Assembly (NCBI GenBank): GCA_032111745.1
Contig: JAULUH010000427.1
Coordinates: 1-19,702, forward strand
Direction of reading: 5' to 3'
DNA from: JAULUH01 sp032111745
GTDB taxonomy: Bacteria; Chloroflexota; Anaerolineae; JAAEKA01
DNA: 19,702 bases
The notes below the pieces were generated by a model. That model ran no database searches. It had not been told where the DNA came from and saw only the letters and a list, made by a program, of their open reading frames with translations. Each line of letters starts with the position of its first letter. Position 1 is the stretch's first letter. This document shows positions 1-7,800 of the stretch, piece after piece. The translations under genes and the position numbers were made by a program.

Positions 1-7
1 GCCGGAT

Positions 8-30
8 CTTCAGCGCAGACCCGGCTGAAG
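8..30 (-). terminator. weak hairpin downstream of the secreted Fn3-like gene
   Basis: Seven-base inverted arms CTTCAGC (8-14) and GCTGAAG (24-30) enclose a 9-nt loop, about 57 nt beyond the stop of the minus-strand gene ending at 87. No T-run follows on the minus strand before the window edge, so a role as terminator rests on position only. Confidence 0.2.
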
Positions 31-86
31 CCTCGACTCCGCACCGCGGGCGAAATTCCACCCAGGTGCACTAGGGCATAGTCGCG

Positions 87-1214
87 CTATTTCAGGATCA
101 AGGGCAGGACGGTGCGCAGGGTGCACGAAATGCTCCCGTGAAAGGACACCGTCTGTGCCGCACTCCAATCGCCAGGGTAACGATGGTTCGGCCATGCACC
201 GTTGGAGCCTGCCGGCTGCTCCGCCCGTGCCCGCACCCTGAACTCATATGCCAGTCCCGGGCCAGTACACGCCTCGGCCACGAACTGCGCCTCGCCGGCC
301 GGCCTACCCACCTGCCAGTCGGACCAGGCGACCTGGCCCGAACGCCGAACCTGCACGTCGAACAGCACCTGGTAGGTGCCACCCGGAATAGCTAGGATAT
401 CCGGGCTCAGCTGGCCCGTCCAGCGCACCGTGACCTGGGTCCCGTCAACCGTTGCTGGCAGATCGACAAGTCGTGCCGTGGGCGCCCGCACCAGGCTGAT
501 CGCGTCTGCGAAGGCATGCGCGCCGTGCCAGCGGTGCGGGCTGCGGATGCGTACGAACACGGTCACAGTACTCCCGCGCGCGGTCGTGCCCAGCCGCAGG
601 TTGGCCCAGCGACTCTCGGTGAAATTGCGCAGATCCTCGACCCATATCACGCCTGGCACCAATGGATCGGTGCCACCGCTGGGATCAATCCCCGCCATCT
701 TGGCCATGAAATAGCCGGCCGGGCAGTCGTTGGGCACGGCGCTGCCACCGCACAGGCTAACCATCCAGCTGCTCAAGCTGTAGGCGGTTCCTGGGGTCAC
801 CGCCATCCGCTGATAGATCGCGGCGTCGAAGGGCTTGCCTGGCTCCGGTGGCGTCTCGATGTCCTCCGCGAGCACGACCAGGCTGTCCTCCCCCTCCAGG
901 CGTTCCACGAAGCCCTCCCCATCGCAGCTGCCGGTGAACTCCACGCGTGTGCTGTTGAACTTCGGCCGCCCGTTGAGCAAAACGGCCGTCCAGCCGTAGG
1001 GCACCTGCCCGGGAATGCCGGCCTGGGGCCCGTAGCCCTCCGCGCACTCGAAGCCGGGGTTAGCCAGCACCGGTGCCGAGGCAGCATCCCCGGGAGCAGG
1101 CGGAACCACCTCTTGGGCGCGAGCCGCAGGCACGGCAAACACGCCCAGACCCATCAGGAGAATGCCGGTAGCTAGGAGTTGACGTATCTGCCGCAGGTGT
1201 AGTTTGGGATCCAT
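87..1214 (-). CDS. secreted protein with N-terminal carbohydrate-binding-like region and Fn3-like domain
   Basis: A 375-residue exported protein. A signal peptide is evident: a basic start (MDPKLHLRQIRQ), a hydrophobic stretch, and an AxA-type cleavage site near residue 33 (AARA/Q). Residues about 50-240 read like a CBM-type beta-sandwich (NPGFECAEGY opening, later an AISLV strand), as seen in secreted proteins that begin with an 'NPGFE' motif. Residues about 248-365 resemble a fibronectin type III domain (VRWTG, YEFRVRARA). The protein ends TVLPLILK; in my recollection short LPL(V/I)LK/R tails are frequent in secreted Chloroflexota proteins, but their role is not established here. There is no catalytic motif, so binding or a cell-surface role is likely. 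The start is supported by a TTGACA/TATGAT promoter only a few bases upstream. It is divergent from the antitoxin gene at 1467. Confidence 0.8.
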   Translation of the reverse strand: MDPKLHLRQIRQLLATGILLMGLGVFAVPAARAQEVVPPAPGDAASAPVLANPGFECAEGYGPQAGIPGQVPYGWTAVLLNGRPKFNSTRVEFTGSCDGEGFVERLEGEDSLVVLAEDIETPPEPGKPFDAAIYQRMAVTPGTAYSLSSWMVSLCGGSAVPNDCPAGYFMAKMAGIDPSGGTDPLVPGVIWVEDLRNFTESRWANLRLGTTARGSTVTVFVRIRSPHRWHGAHAFADAISLVRAPTARLVDLPATVDGTQVTVRWTGQLSPDILAIPGGTYQVLFDVQVRRSGQVAWSDWQVGRPAGEAQFVAEACTGPGLAYEFRVRARAEQPAGSNGAWPNHRYPGDWSAAQTVSFHGSISCTLRTVLPLILK

Positions 1215-1223
1215 CTGTCCCTG

Positions 1224-1251
1224 ATCATATCCACCGCCACATCGTTGTCAA
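1224..1251 (-). promoter_or_regulatory. sigma70-type promoter for the secreted Fn3-like gene
   Basis: On the minus strand, TTGACA (1246-1251), a 16-nt spacer and TATGAT (1224-1229). A start site 6-7 nt downstream would fall near 1217, only about 3 nt before the ATG at 1214, so the message would be almost leaderless. An AGGGA stretch precedes the ATG but would lie upstream of this transcription start. Confidence 0.65.
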
Positions 1252-1322
1252 AACAAGTGACGAGCTGCGCAAAGTACCGATTACAGGTGAAGAACCTGCC
1301 TATGGGTTCGAACGGGATCAGT

Positions 1323-1351
1323 TTAACCATCCGTCATAAGCGGGCAATAAT
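1323..1351 (+). promoter_or_regulatory. possible promoter for the antitoxin/toxin pair
   Basis: TTAACC (1323-1328), a 17-nt spacer and AATAAT (1346-1351) match four of six and five of six consensus bases. A start near 1358 would lie just ahead of a good ribosome site (TGGAG, 1365-1369) that serves the ATG at 1375, not the antitoxin ATG at 1467. Confidence 0.3.
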
Positions 1352-1374
1352 GGTGTGAGGTTACTGGAGCAACC

Positions 1375-1387
1375 ATGAGCGAATACC
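1375..1387 (+). repeat. 13-bp direct repeat, left copy
   Basis: ATGAGCGAATACC occurs here and again at 1971-1983, where it is the start of the MSEY gene. In this left copy it opens a 34-codon reading frame (1375-1479) that has its own GGAG ribosome site and overlaps the antitoxin start. After MSEY the two reading frames diverge. The copies bracket the antitoxin and the broken toxin. Confidence 0.6.
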
Positions 1388-1466
1388 TATCCCGCGCATG
1401 CCTCTATTCGCCTTCTAGTGACTACCAGGATACAATTCGTCCGAAGCCTGGAGAAGGAGTGGAACG

Positions 1467-1724
1467 ATGGAACCTGTAGCTGTGATGGAAGTGCCACGAG
1501 AGATACTGGACTCGGCGCGGCTGACGGTGGCTGAATCGAAGGTGGAAATCGCCGTTCACCAGTATGAGCAGCGGCCTCTCTCCATTGGCAAGGCTCGGGA
1601 GCTGGCAGGCATGACGTTGTGGGAGTTCAGGCAACTGCTGACGTCGCGTCGGGTCCATCCACACTACGATGTCGAAGATCTGGATGAAGACCTGGACACG
1701 TTGCGCAAGCTAGGGCGGCTATGA
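1467..1724 (+). CDS. UPF0175 family antitoxin
   Basis: An 85-residue protein that reads as a UPF0175 member. The typical central segment LSIGKARELAGMTLWEFRQLL (in two parts, about residues 38-58) has the look of a helix-turn-helix, followed by an acidic tail with YDVEDLDEDLDTLRKL. UPF0175 proteins usually sit directly before a DUF3368 PIN-like toxin and are thought to neutralise it and bind their own promoter. That arrangement is present here: the stop TGA overlaps the ATG of the next frame (ATGA at 1721-1724), implying translational coupling. Ribosome site AAGGAG (1454-1459) is 7 nt before the ATG. The antitoxin looks complete, whereas its partner is truncated. Confidence 0.85.
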   Translation: MEPVAVMEVPREILDSARLTVAESKVEIAVHQYEQRPLSIGKARELAGMTLWEFRQLLTSRRVHPHYDVEDLDEDLDTLRKLGRL

Positions 1725-2008
1725 TTGTCGTCAGCAATACCTCACCTTCGACGAACCTGGCGGCCATTGGCCAGTTCGATCTGCTATACCAGCTATACGA
1801 CCAGGTTCACGTCGCCCAAGGTGTCTGGTCAGAGCTAAACGCCGGGGGGCAATATTGGCCGGGTCGCAACGAAGTCGCAGCTGCGGATTGGGTTCAGAGG
1901 CACGACGTCCGCAACGTAGCGTTATTGAATGCTTTGCGGCAGAACTTGGATCGCGGCGAGGCGGAGACACATGAGCGAATACCAATACTACGAATGGCAA
2001 ACCATTGA
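1721..2008 (+). pseudogene. 3'-truncated DUF3368 (PIN-like) toxin
   Basis: The first 80 or so residues are a typical DUF3368 N-terminal half: MIVVSNTSP at the start, then an ELNAGG motif and LDRGEAE near residue 81. In intact relatives this GEAE is followed by a second half of roughly 70-75 residues that carries the remaining acidic active-site residues of the PIN-like fold. Here the frame instead runs into the 5' end of the next gene, read in another frame, and stops at 2008 after an unrelated tail (THERIPILRMANH). The family similarity ends at about 1966, within a few bases of the right copy of the 13-bp repeat. The protein is very likely inactive as a nuclease. The family assignment is from sequence recognition. 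Confidence 0.75.
1971..1983 (+). repeat. 13-bp direct repeat, right copy
   Basis: ATGAGCGAATACC, identical to 1375-1387. It is the first four codons plus one base of the MSEY gene and coincides with the point where toxin similarity ends. Confidence 0.6.
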
Positions 2009-3080
2009 CCGGCCACTTACCGAGAAAGAGCAGGCGGAGGTTGACAAGCTGTCCAGTCACATTGAGGTCACCTCGACCGGCGCCTGGGTTGAGTACAGCT
2101 GGGGCAACTTCAAACACAGTGCCAGGGAGGTCCTGGCGCGGTACTTCGATGCCTTCCTCTACTTGGCCAACTGGGGCAGCCGAGAGCTGATGTTCCGCTT
2201 TCCCAAGGCGCTCGTCGACCGGCAGCTGATCGACCCCTATTGCCTGGACGACTGCGTGGACCTGGCCGCAGCGGACGGCAGCTTGATTCTGGCCATCACT
2301 CTAGGCGATGATGAGGGAGCCTCAGAGTGGATCGAGGGCCACGGCCTGCTATCCGCCTTGGCTCCTCTGCGCAACGACCTTCTGCTGGGTGACACCCGCG
2401 CCCTATATCTGGCGTGGCTGGCCAATGTCGAGTGCGTTGGGCTAGCAGACGATGAGCTTGAGCCGCCACTGCCGGCCGGGCTGGGCAAGTTGACCACACC
2501 GCTCAAGCGGCTGGCTCAGTTTCTCGAGATCGACAAGCACCTGCTCAAGGTCGCAGCTGCCGCCAGTGCGGAGCCGCAATCCACGCCCGACCACGCGCTG
2601 CGAGACGCCATCGGACGCCTGCCGCGCTGCGAAAGCGATGAGCTCCTGTGGCGCTTGGCGCAGGGTGAGCTAAACCTGGGTCCCCAACTGCTGCGCCGGC
2701 TGCATGAGCTCATCGGCGCTCCAGCTCCGGTGGACCGCCCGCGCCGTACGGTGGGGGAGTTGCTGGCGGCCCGCGATCGCCTGGAGAAGGAGGAGCAACG
2801 CAAGCAACAGCAGGCCGCTGAGGCCAGGCGCAAAGCCGAGCTGGAGGCCCTGGCTCAGCGTGAGGCCGCCGTCTGGCAGGAGGTGGATCGCCTGATCAAG
2901 ACCTACCAGCCCAACGCCTACCGGCAAGCCGTAGCTCTCCTGCTGCAGCTGCGCGACCTGGCCAACTTCAAGGGCACCCAGCCCGCCTTCCAATCGCGCA
3001 TGGACCAGATCCGCCAGCAGTACGGCCGCAGGTCGAGCCTCATGGCCTCCCTGCAATCCGTTGGCCTGACGACGGAGTGA
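1971..3080 (+). CDS. conserved protein of unknown function (MSEYQYYEWQ family) with coiled-coil tail
   Basis: A 369-residue soluble protein. I recognise the opening MSEYQYYEWQTIDRPLTEKE as that of a conserved hypothetical family found in Chloroflexota and other bacteria, but I know no function for it. The start at 1971 is chosen over an upstream in-frame ATG at 1929 because the family begins MSEY and GGCGGAG lies just ahead of the ATG. Residues about 40-75 (EYSWGNFKHSAREVLARYFD, LYLANWGSRELM) are the conserved core. Residues about 275-315 are rich in E, K, Q, A and R and predict a coiled coil, followed by a helical tail. There is no signal peptide or membrane segment. Its 5' end overlaps the debris of the DUF3368 toxin, so its own promoter may have been lost or replaced. 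It is the last gene before a long gap. Confidence 0.75.
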   Translation: MSEYQYYEWQTIDRPLTEKEQAEVDKLSSHIEVTSTGAWVEYSWGNFKHSAREVLARYFDAFLYLANWGSRELMFRFPKALVDRQLIDPYCLDDCVDLAAADGSLILAITLGDDEGASEWIEGHGLLSALAPLRNDLLLGDTRALYLAWLANVECVGLADDELEPPLPAGLGKLTTPLKRLAQFLEIDKHLLKVAAAASAEPQSTPDHALRDAIGRLPRCESDELLWRLAQGELNLGPQLLRRLHELIGAPAPVDRPRRTVGELLAARDRLEKEEQRKQQQAAEARRKAELEALAQREAAVWQEVDRLIKTYQPNAYRQAVALLLQLRDLANFKGTQPAFQSRMDQIRQQYGRRSSLMASLQSVGLTTE

Positions 3081-3581
3081 TCACCTGGGTTAATGGGCCA
3101 CCGTTCCAAGAACCCTCGGGGATCTCTTTAGGGCCCGCGCCATGAGGCCACTAGTTGCAGCTGAGCCCTGGGCCATGTGTCAGCCAGTTGCCGCCGCGCT
3201 ACAGTAGTGGCCTATCCTGTCGAAAAAGCTAACCTACGGACACAAATCGGGGGCATTCCATATTCATCGGGTCGGCCCAACTCCGGTGCGGTACCTTCTC
3301 ACCTTTGGACCGCGAAAAAGACGTTGGCGTTTCTCTTGGGCATACGCCGGCTCTTCTGCCTGCAACCTGGCGCAGTGCCGATGGCACCTCACGGCACGCC
3401 GCCTCCCCATGTGATCGTGATGTACCCCTGTTCTTAGAATACGTCCAGGATGATCAGGCTGCCGTTTCCATGGCCCGATGGTCGCTGGCTCTGCTATTCA
3501 GGCCCGCCCAACCGCGCAGCAGAAGCCATGAATGAGTGACGATCAAAACGCGTTCCAAAGAGTTCGAAAAACGCCGGATTC
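3081..3581 (+). other. intergenic stretch without a convincing gene
   Basis: Between the MSEY gene and the promoter region of the WWQW gene I find only short open frames (3177-3437, 3305-3535). They lack a ribosome site, recognisable domain or typical codon pattern. No clear terminator, repeat or RNA gene is visible. It may be decayed sequence. Confidence 0.5.
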
Positions 3582-3614
3582 TCTTACGCTCGTCTTACGG
3601 TCATCCGTTACAAT
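3582..3614 (+). promoter_or_regulatory. promoter with 11-bp-phased direct repeats
   Basis: TCTTACG occurs at 3582-3588 and 3593-3599, one helical turn apart (9 of 11 positions match over the full period). A near-consensus -10 box TACAAT follows at 3609-3614, nine bases after the second repeat. No good -35 hexamer is present. This geometry (heptamer direct repeats on an 11-bp period, just ahead of the -10) is what SARP/BTAD activators use in Streptomyces; a SARP-type gene lies 1.2 kb downstream. The link is inference. Confidence 0.45.
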
Positions 3615-3694
3615 GACGTCGTTCGCGTATCCTGCAACCGTAAGGATGCAGCTTGCCGACTCGCATGGATCATGAACCATGCCGATGGAAGGTC

Positions 3695-3716
3695 TGTCTT
3701 GGCTCTAGCCAAGACA
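3695..3716 (+). promoter_or_regulatory. perfect hairpin in the 5' leader of the WWQW gene
   Basis: TGTCTTGGC (3695-3703) and GCCAAGACA (3708-3716) form a perfect 9-bp stem closed by TCTA. It ends 29 nt before the ATG at 3746 and leaves the AAGGAG ribosome site free. It could stabilise the leader or be a regulatory structure. There is no T-run after it, so it is not an obvious terminator. Confidence 0.5.
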
Positions 3717-3745
3717 CATGTAAGCCAATCGTGAAGGAGACAATC

Positions 3746-4474
3746 ATGAAGAGGCAGTGCATTTCCCTGATTCTAGCCGGACTTCTGATCTTCGCCGGAG
3801 TTGGTGCAGCCTCGGCAGGGAATCCCAACCCGGGAGTCATTCCCAACAACGGCCCCAAGTATGGAGATCTGGGCGCCAGCTGGTGGCAGTGGGCTCTCTC
3901 GTTCCCTAAGGCGGATATCCCGTTCTACAACACGGGCGGCCCGGTGGACATCAGTGCGGGCCAGTCGGGCCATGTATGGTTCCTCGCCGGGGCGAACCTC
4001 GGACTGGACGAGCCACGCACGGGCGTGGTCCCCACGGGAACCTCCCTGTTCTTCCCGCTGGCCAACATAATTAACGACTATCCGTGCCCGCCGGAGTTCG
4101 GCTTCGAACCTGACCCCGGCGAGTCTCTGGAGCACTTTCTCCAGAGGACCGGCAATGAATTCCTGGACTACTTCTTTCCAGATCCCACGCAGCTGTTCGC
4201 CGAGATCGACGGGGTGGAACTCACCGACCTCTCTACATACCGGGCCACGTCCTCCCTGTTCAAGTTCACGGCAGATCCTGCGCTCGCACTTGACTTTGAT
4301 CCATGCATTACTGGTACCCTTCAAGACGGGGTTGCGGTCGGCTATTGGCTCTTGCTTCCCCCTCTGACTCCGGGGGAGCATACCCTGCACTTCGGATATA
4401 AGAACCTATCCGAGCCTCCTGGACCCGTCCTCCAGGATATCACCTATGAGCTGACGGTGACACCCGGCCGTTGA
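3746..4474 (+). CDS. secreted protein of unknown function, WWQW motif
   Basis: A 242-residue exported protein. The start at 3746 is chosen because AAGGAG precedes it and MKRQCISLILAGLLIFAGVG is a clean signal peptide with cleavage near ASAG (residue about 26). The mature part opens with a short Asn/Pro stretch and then YGDLGASWWQWALSFP (about residues 42-57), a conserved motif I recall from many unannotated bacterial secreted proteins. It continues with GQSGHVWFLAG and FFPLANIINDYPC. Conserved Cys pairs (one near residue 115, one near residue 189) might form a disulfide. The C-terminal part (PPLTPGEHTLHFGYKN) resembles a beta-sandwich strand pattern. No catalytic motif is recognised. The gene stands alone, with phased repeats upstream and a strong hairpin downstream, so it is probably a single, individually regulated transcript. 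Confidence 0.8.
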   Translation: MKRQCISLILAGLLIFAGVGAASAGNPNPGVIPNNGPKYGDLGASWWQWALSFPKADIPFYNTGGPVDISAGQSGHVWFLAGANLGLDEPRTGVVPTGTSLFFPLANIINDYPCPPEFGFEPDPGESLEHFLQRTGNEFLDYFFPDPTQLFAEIDGVELTDLSTYRATSSLFKFTADPALALDFDPCITGTLQDGVAVGYWLLLPPLTPGEHTLHFGYKNLSEPPGPVLQDITYELTVTPGR

Positions 4475-4554
4475 CAAGAGCACCAAGGCGGCCTTCAAGC
4501 GCGCATAGACCATGGATGTGAGCTTGCGACTGCCTCGCTACGGGCTGCGGCATC

Positions 4555-4586
4555 ATGGCGTTCACTGGGCAACCAGTGAACGCCAT
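4555..4586 (+). terminator. perfect 14-bp hairpin with GCAA tetraloop
   Basis: ATGGCGTTCACTGG (4555-4568) and its exact complement (4573-4586) close a GCAA loop, a GNRA-type tetraloop. It is followed by TTTCG and lies 80 nt after the stop of the WWQW gene and upstream of the regulator promoter. Position and stability suggest a terminator or 3'-end stabiliser. The T-run is short. Confidence 0.55.
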
Positions 4587-4745
4587 TTCGAATTTCAGCA
4601 CGCCAAACTTGAGACGCTGCCAGGGCTGGCTAGCCAGTTCTTGGCGTGCCTGGCACAAACTGCCTGACACGTCGGCATAAGCCTTGGCTGCAAATAGCAG
4701 GTTGGGGACAAAGCCTCCTTCGTTGCTCTGTCCGCACGACACGTA

Positions 4746-4790
4746 TTGGACTTGGGTGTTCTTTTGGTGTACAATATTTGTGTACTGGGC
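4746..4790 (+). promoter_or_regulatory. promoter of the BTAD-NB-ARC-TPR regulator
   Basis: TTGGAC (4746-4751), an 18-nt spacer and TACAAT (4770-4775) predict a start near 4782 and a leader of about 48 nt. The spacer holds two similar heptamers, TTGGGTG (4752-4758) and TTTGGTG (4763-4769), on an 11-bp period. An inverted repeat GTACA/TGTAC (4769-4773 and 4781-4785, 7-nt centre) covers the -10 box. Autoregulation is possible but unproven. Confidence 0.5.
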
Positions 4791-4829
4791 AAAGGCCACG
4801 TCAGTCCTCAGGTGGGAGGTGTGCTGTTC

Positions 4830-7800
4830 ATGGCGGGACTGTCGATCAGCCTGTTGGGACCCGTTCAGGTTCTGGTGGATGGGACGCGGTCCGCCGCTTT
4901 CAGCTACAACAAGGCCCGAGCACTGCTTGCGTACCTCGCGATCGAGTCCGGCCACACCCATCAGCGCGATACCCTGGTGGGCCTGCTGTGGCCCGACCTG
5001 CCCAATGACGCGGCGCGCGCCAATCTGCGCCAGGCCCTGGCCGACCTGCGCCAGGCCATCGGCGACGCGGCCGCAACCCCTCCCTTTCTGCACATCACGC
5101 GCGAGACCGTCCAGTTCAATGCCAATAGCGTCTATGCGCTGGACGTGGCCGCATTTCGCGAACTCCTGGCTGCCTGCGAGGCCCACTCCCATCGCCATAT
5201 CGACCGCTGCCGCCTCTGCGCTGCGCGCCTCGAACAGGCCGCGGCGCTGTACCGAGGCGACTTCCTTGCCGAACTAAGCCTGACTCACAGCGCCCCCTTT
5301 GAAGCATGGGTCGTGATGCAGCGGGAGCGCTTGCACCAGTCGGCGCTAGACGCCCTGGGACACCTGGCCACATTCTATGAGCGCAGCGGTGCCTTGGAGC
5401 AGGCCCGTCGCACCGTAGCTCGCCAGCTCGAGCTCGATCCTTGGTGTGAGGAAGCCCACCGCACTTTGATGCGCCTGCACACGCTCAGTGGCCGGCGCAG
5501 TGCCGCCTTACACCAGTACGAGATCTGCCGCCGCATCCTGGCCCATGAGTTCGACGCGCAGCCGGACGCCACGACTATAGCCCTCTATCGGCTCATTCAC
5601 AGTGGTGGCATGCCCTCTGCTGCCGGCACCGGGCCACTGGCTTCCCAGTTGGCCAGCCTGCCCTTGCCACCGACGCCCCTCGTAGGTCGAGAGGAGGAAC
5701 TGGCGCAATTGGGTGAGATGCTGGCCAACCGGGCCTATCGCCTGATCACTATCCATGGCCCAGGCGGCATCGGCAAGACGCAGTTGGCGTTGGCCGCCGC
5801 CTTGCACCATGCCGAGGCTTTCGAGCACGGTATGGCTTTCGTGCCTCTGGAGGCGGTGCCTTCAGCGGAGTTCCTGGCTCCGGCGATTCTGGCGGCGCTG
5901 GACATTCCTGTCAAGGGCCAACGACCGTCGCCGGAACAGCTTGTCGCCTTTCTGCACGACCGGGAGCTCCTGCTAGTTCTCGATAGTTTCGAGCATCTCG
6001 CTATGGGCGCCGGACTGCTGGCCGAGCTCCTGCAGCGCGTGCCTCGGCTGACTCTCCTGGTGACCTCCCAGGTCCGGCTGGCGCTGCAGGCAGAGTGGCT
6101 TTTCGATCTGCATGGCCTCAGTTACCCACCGGCGGGTGCAGTTGTCGACCTGGCGAAGTTCGGTGCTCCCAGGCTGCTGCTGCAGTGCATCCAGCAGGTG
6201 CAACCCGTGTCGACGCTGTCTCCAGAGGATGCGCGGGCCGCGGCCACCATCTGCCGGCTGGTGGCGGGCCTGCCATTGGCCATCGAGCTGGCAGCGGCAG
6301 CTACGCACGGGCGTTCGCTTCAGGAGGTCGCGACGGCACTGGAGGATAACCCGCAGATCCTGGAAACCCAGTGGCAAGACGCCCCTAGAAGGCACACCAG
6401 CATCCAGGCCGTACTCGACCACGCGTGGCATCTGCTCTCACCCGCAGAAAGCCGCGTTTTCAGATGTCTGGCGGTCTTTCGCGGTGGCTTCCCGGCGAGC
6501 GCCGCCTTTGAAGTGGCGGGCGCAACCATACCGGTGTTGCGGGCACTCATCGACAAGTCGCTCCTGCAACGGGACACGACCGGCCGTTATAGCATGCACG
6601 AACTGGTGCGGCCCTATGCGGTTGAGAAGTTGTGCGCCGCCGGAGAAGCAGAGGAGACAGCGCGCCGGCATCTGGAGTACTGCGTCGCGCTGGCCGAGAC
6701 GGCCGAGCCCTGTCTCCGCAGCGTAGCACAGGACATTTGGCTGGATAAGCTGGAGCTCGAGCATGGCAACATACGGGCGGCCTTGAACTGGGCGCTAGCG
6801 CAGGGCGACCTGCTGGCAGCCGCACGCATGAGCAGCGCGCTGCGGCGTTTCTGGCATCGTCGCGGGCATGGGGTCGAAGGCCGGGCCTGGCTCAGCGCAG
6901 CCCTGGACCAGCGGGAGGTCTTGCCGGTGCGCATGCAGGCCAAGGTGCTGTATAGCCTGGGCGTGCTAGTCTGGCACCAGGATCTCTTCGCCGCGGCCCA
7001 AGCCTATCTTGTGGAGAGCGTTGCGCTCTGGCGGGCAGCAAACGACACCAGTGGCCTGGCGTACGCGCTGAGCATGTTGGGCGTGGTAGTAGATCAGCAG
7101 GCCGGCTATGCGGAGGCGGTCCCCCTGCTAGAGGAGAGCCTGGCGCTATTTCACCACACAGGAGACCGCTGGGGGCTGGGGCTGGCGCTGTTTCGCCTGG
7201 GCCTCGTGCGCACCACGGCCGGGGAGCAGGATGCTCAGGCGCAGCTTGCCGAGAGCCTGGGCTTCTTTCAAGCCACCGGAGATCGCTGGGGAACTGGCCT
7301 GGCGCTCTTTGGCTTGGGTTTCTGGGCCTATACCCAGGAGGAATTCGCCCTGGCGCGTGACCGGCTGGAACAAGCTCTGGCCGAGCAGCGTGCGACCGGT
7401 GACCAGTGGCTGACCGCACTGACGTTGAACTGCCTGGGTGATGTATCACTCTGTCGGAAAGCATACGAAGAGGCAGAGAGAGCCTACCAGGAGAGCCTGG
7501 AGTTGTTCCGCCTGCTGGACAGCCCGGGGCGAGTGGTCAAGACATTGGCAAATCTTGGCCTTATTGCCTGGGCGCGGGGCGACATCCAGGCGGCCCAGGC
7601 GCTGATCAGGCAAGGGCTCGACCTATCATGCGAGGTTGGACACCCTGGAGGCATGCCGCAATGCCTCCAGGGTCTGGCCGGCGTGCTGGGCGCCCAGGGA
7701 CAGCTAGTGCCGGCTGTGCGGCTGCTGGCCGCGGCAACGACCCTCCACTCGGCGGCCAATGCCATCTCGGCGCCGACGGATCGTCTCGCCCACGAGGCGA

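Noticed and set aside
516..1175. 219-codon plus-strand frame
   Set aside because: Antisense shadow of the secreted Fn3-like gene, which has a clear signal peptide and promoter.
1375..1479. 34-codon frame MSEYLSRACL... with a good ribosome site
   Set aside because: Beyond the shared 13-bp repeat it does not resemble the MSEY family or any domain. I treat it as a possible scar and not as a gene.
3177..3535. Two overlapping short plus-strand frames in the gap
   Set aside because: Arg/Ser/Pro-rich, with no ribosome site or homology that I can see; probably non-coding.
4440..5198. 252-codon minus-strand frame opposite the regulator start
   Set aside because: It covers the regulator promoter and the 14-bp hairpin, has no recognisable domain, and is a shadow of the BTAD-coding strand.
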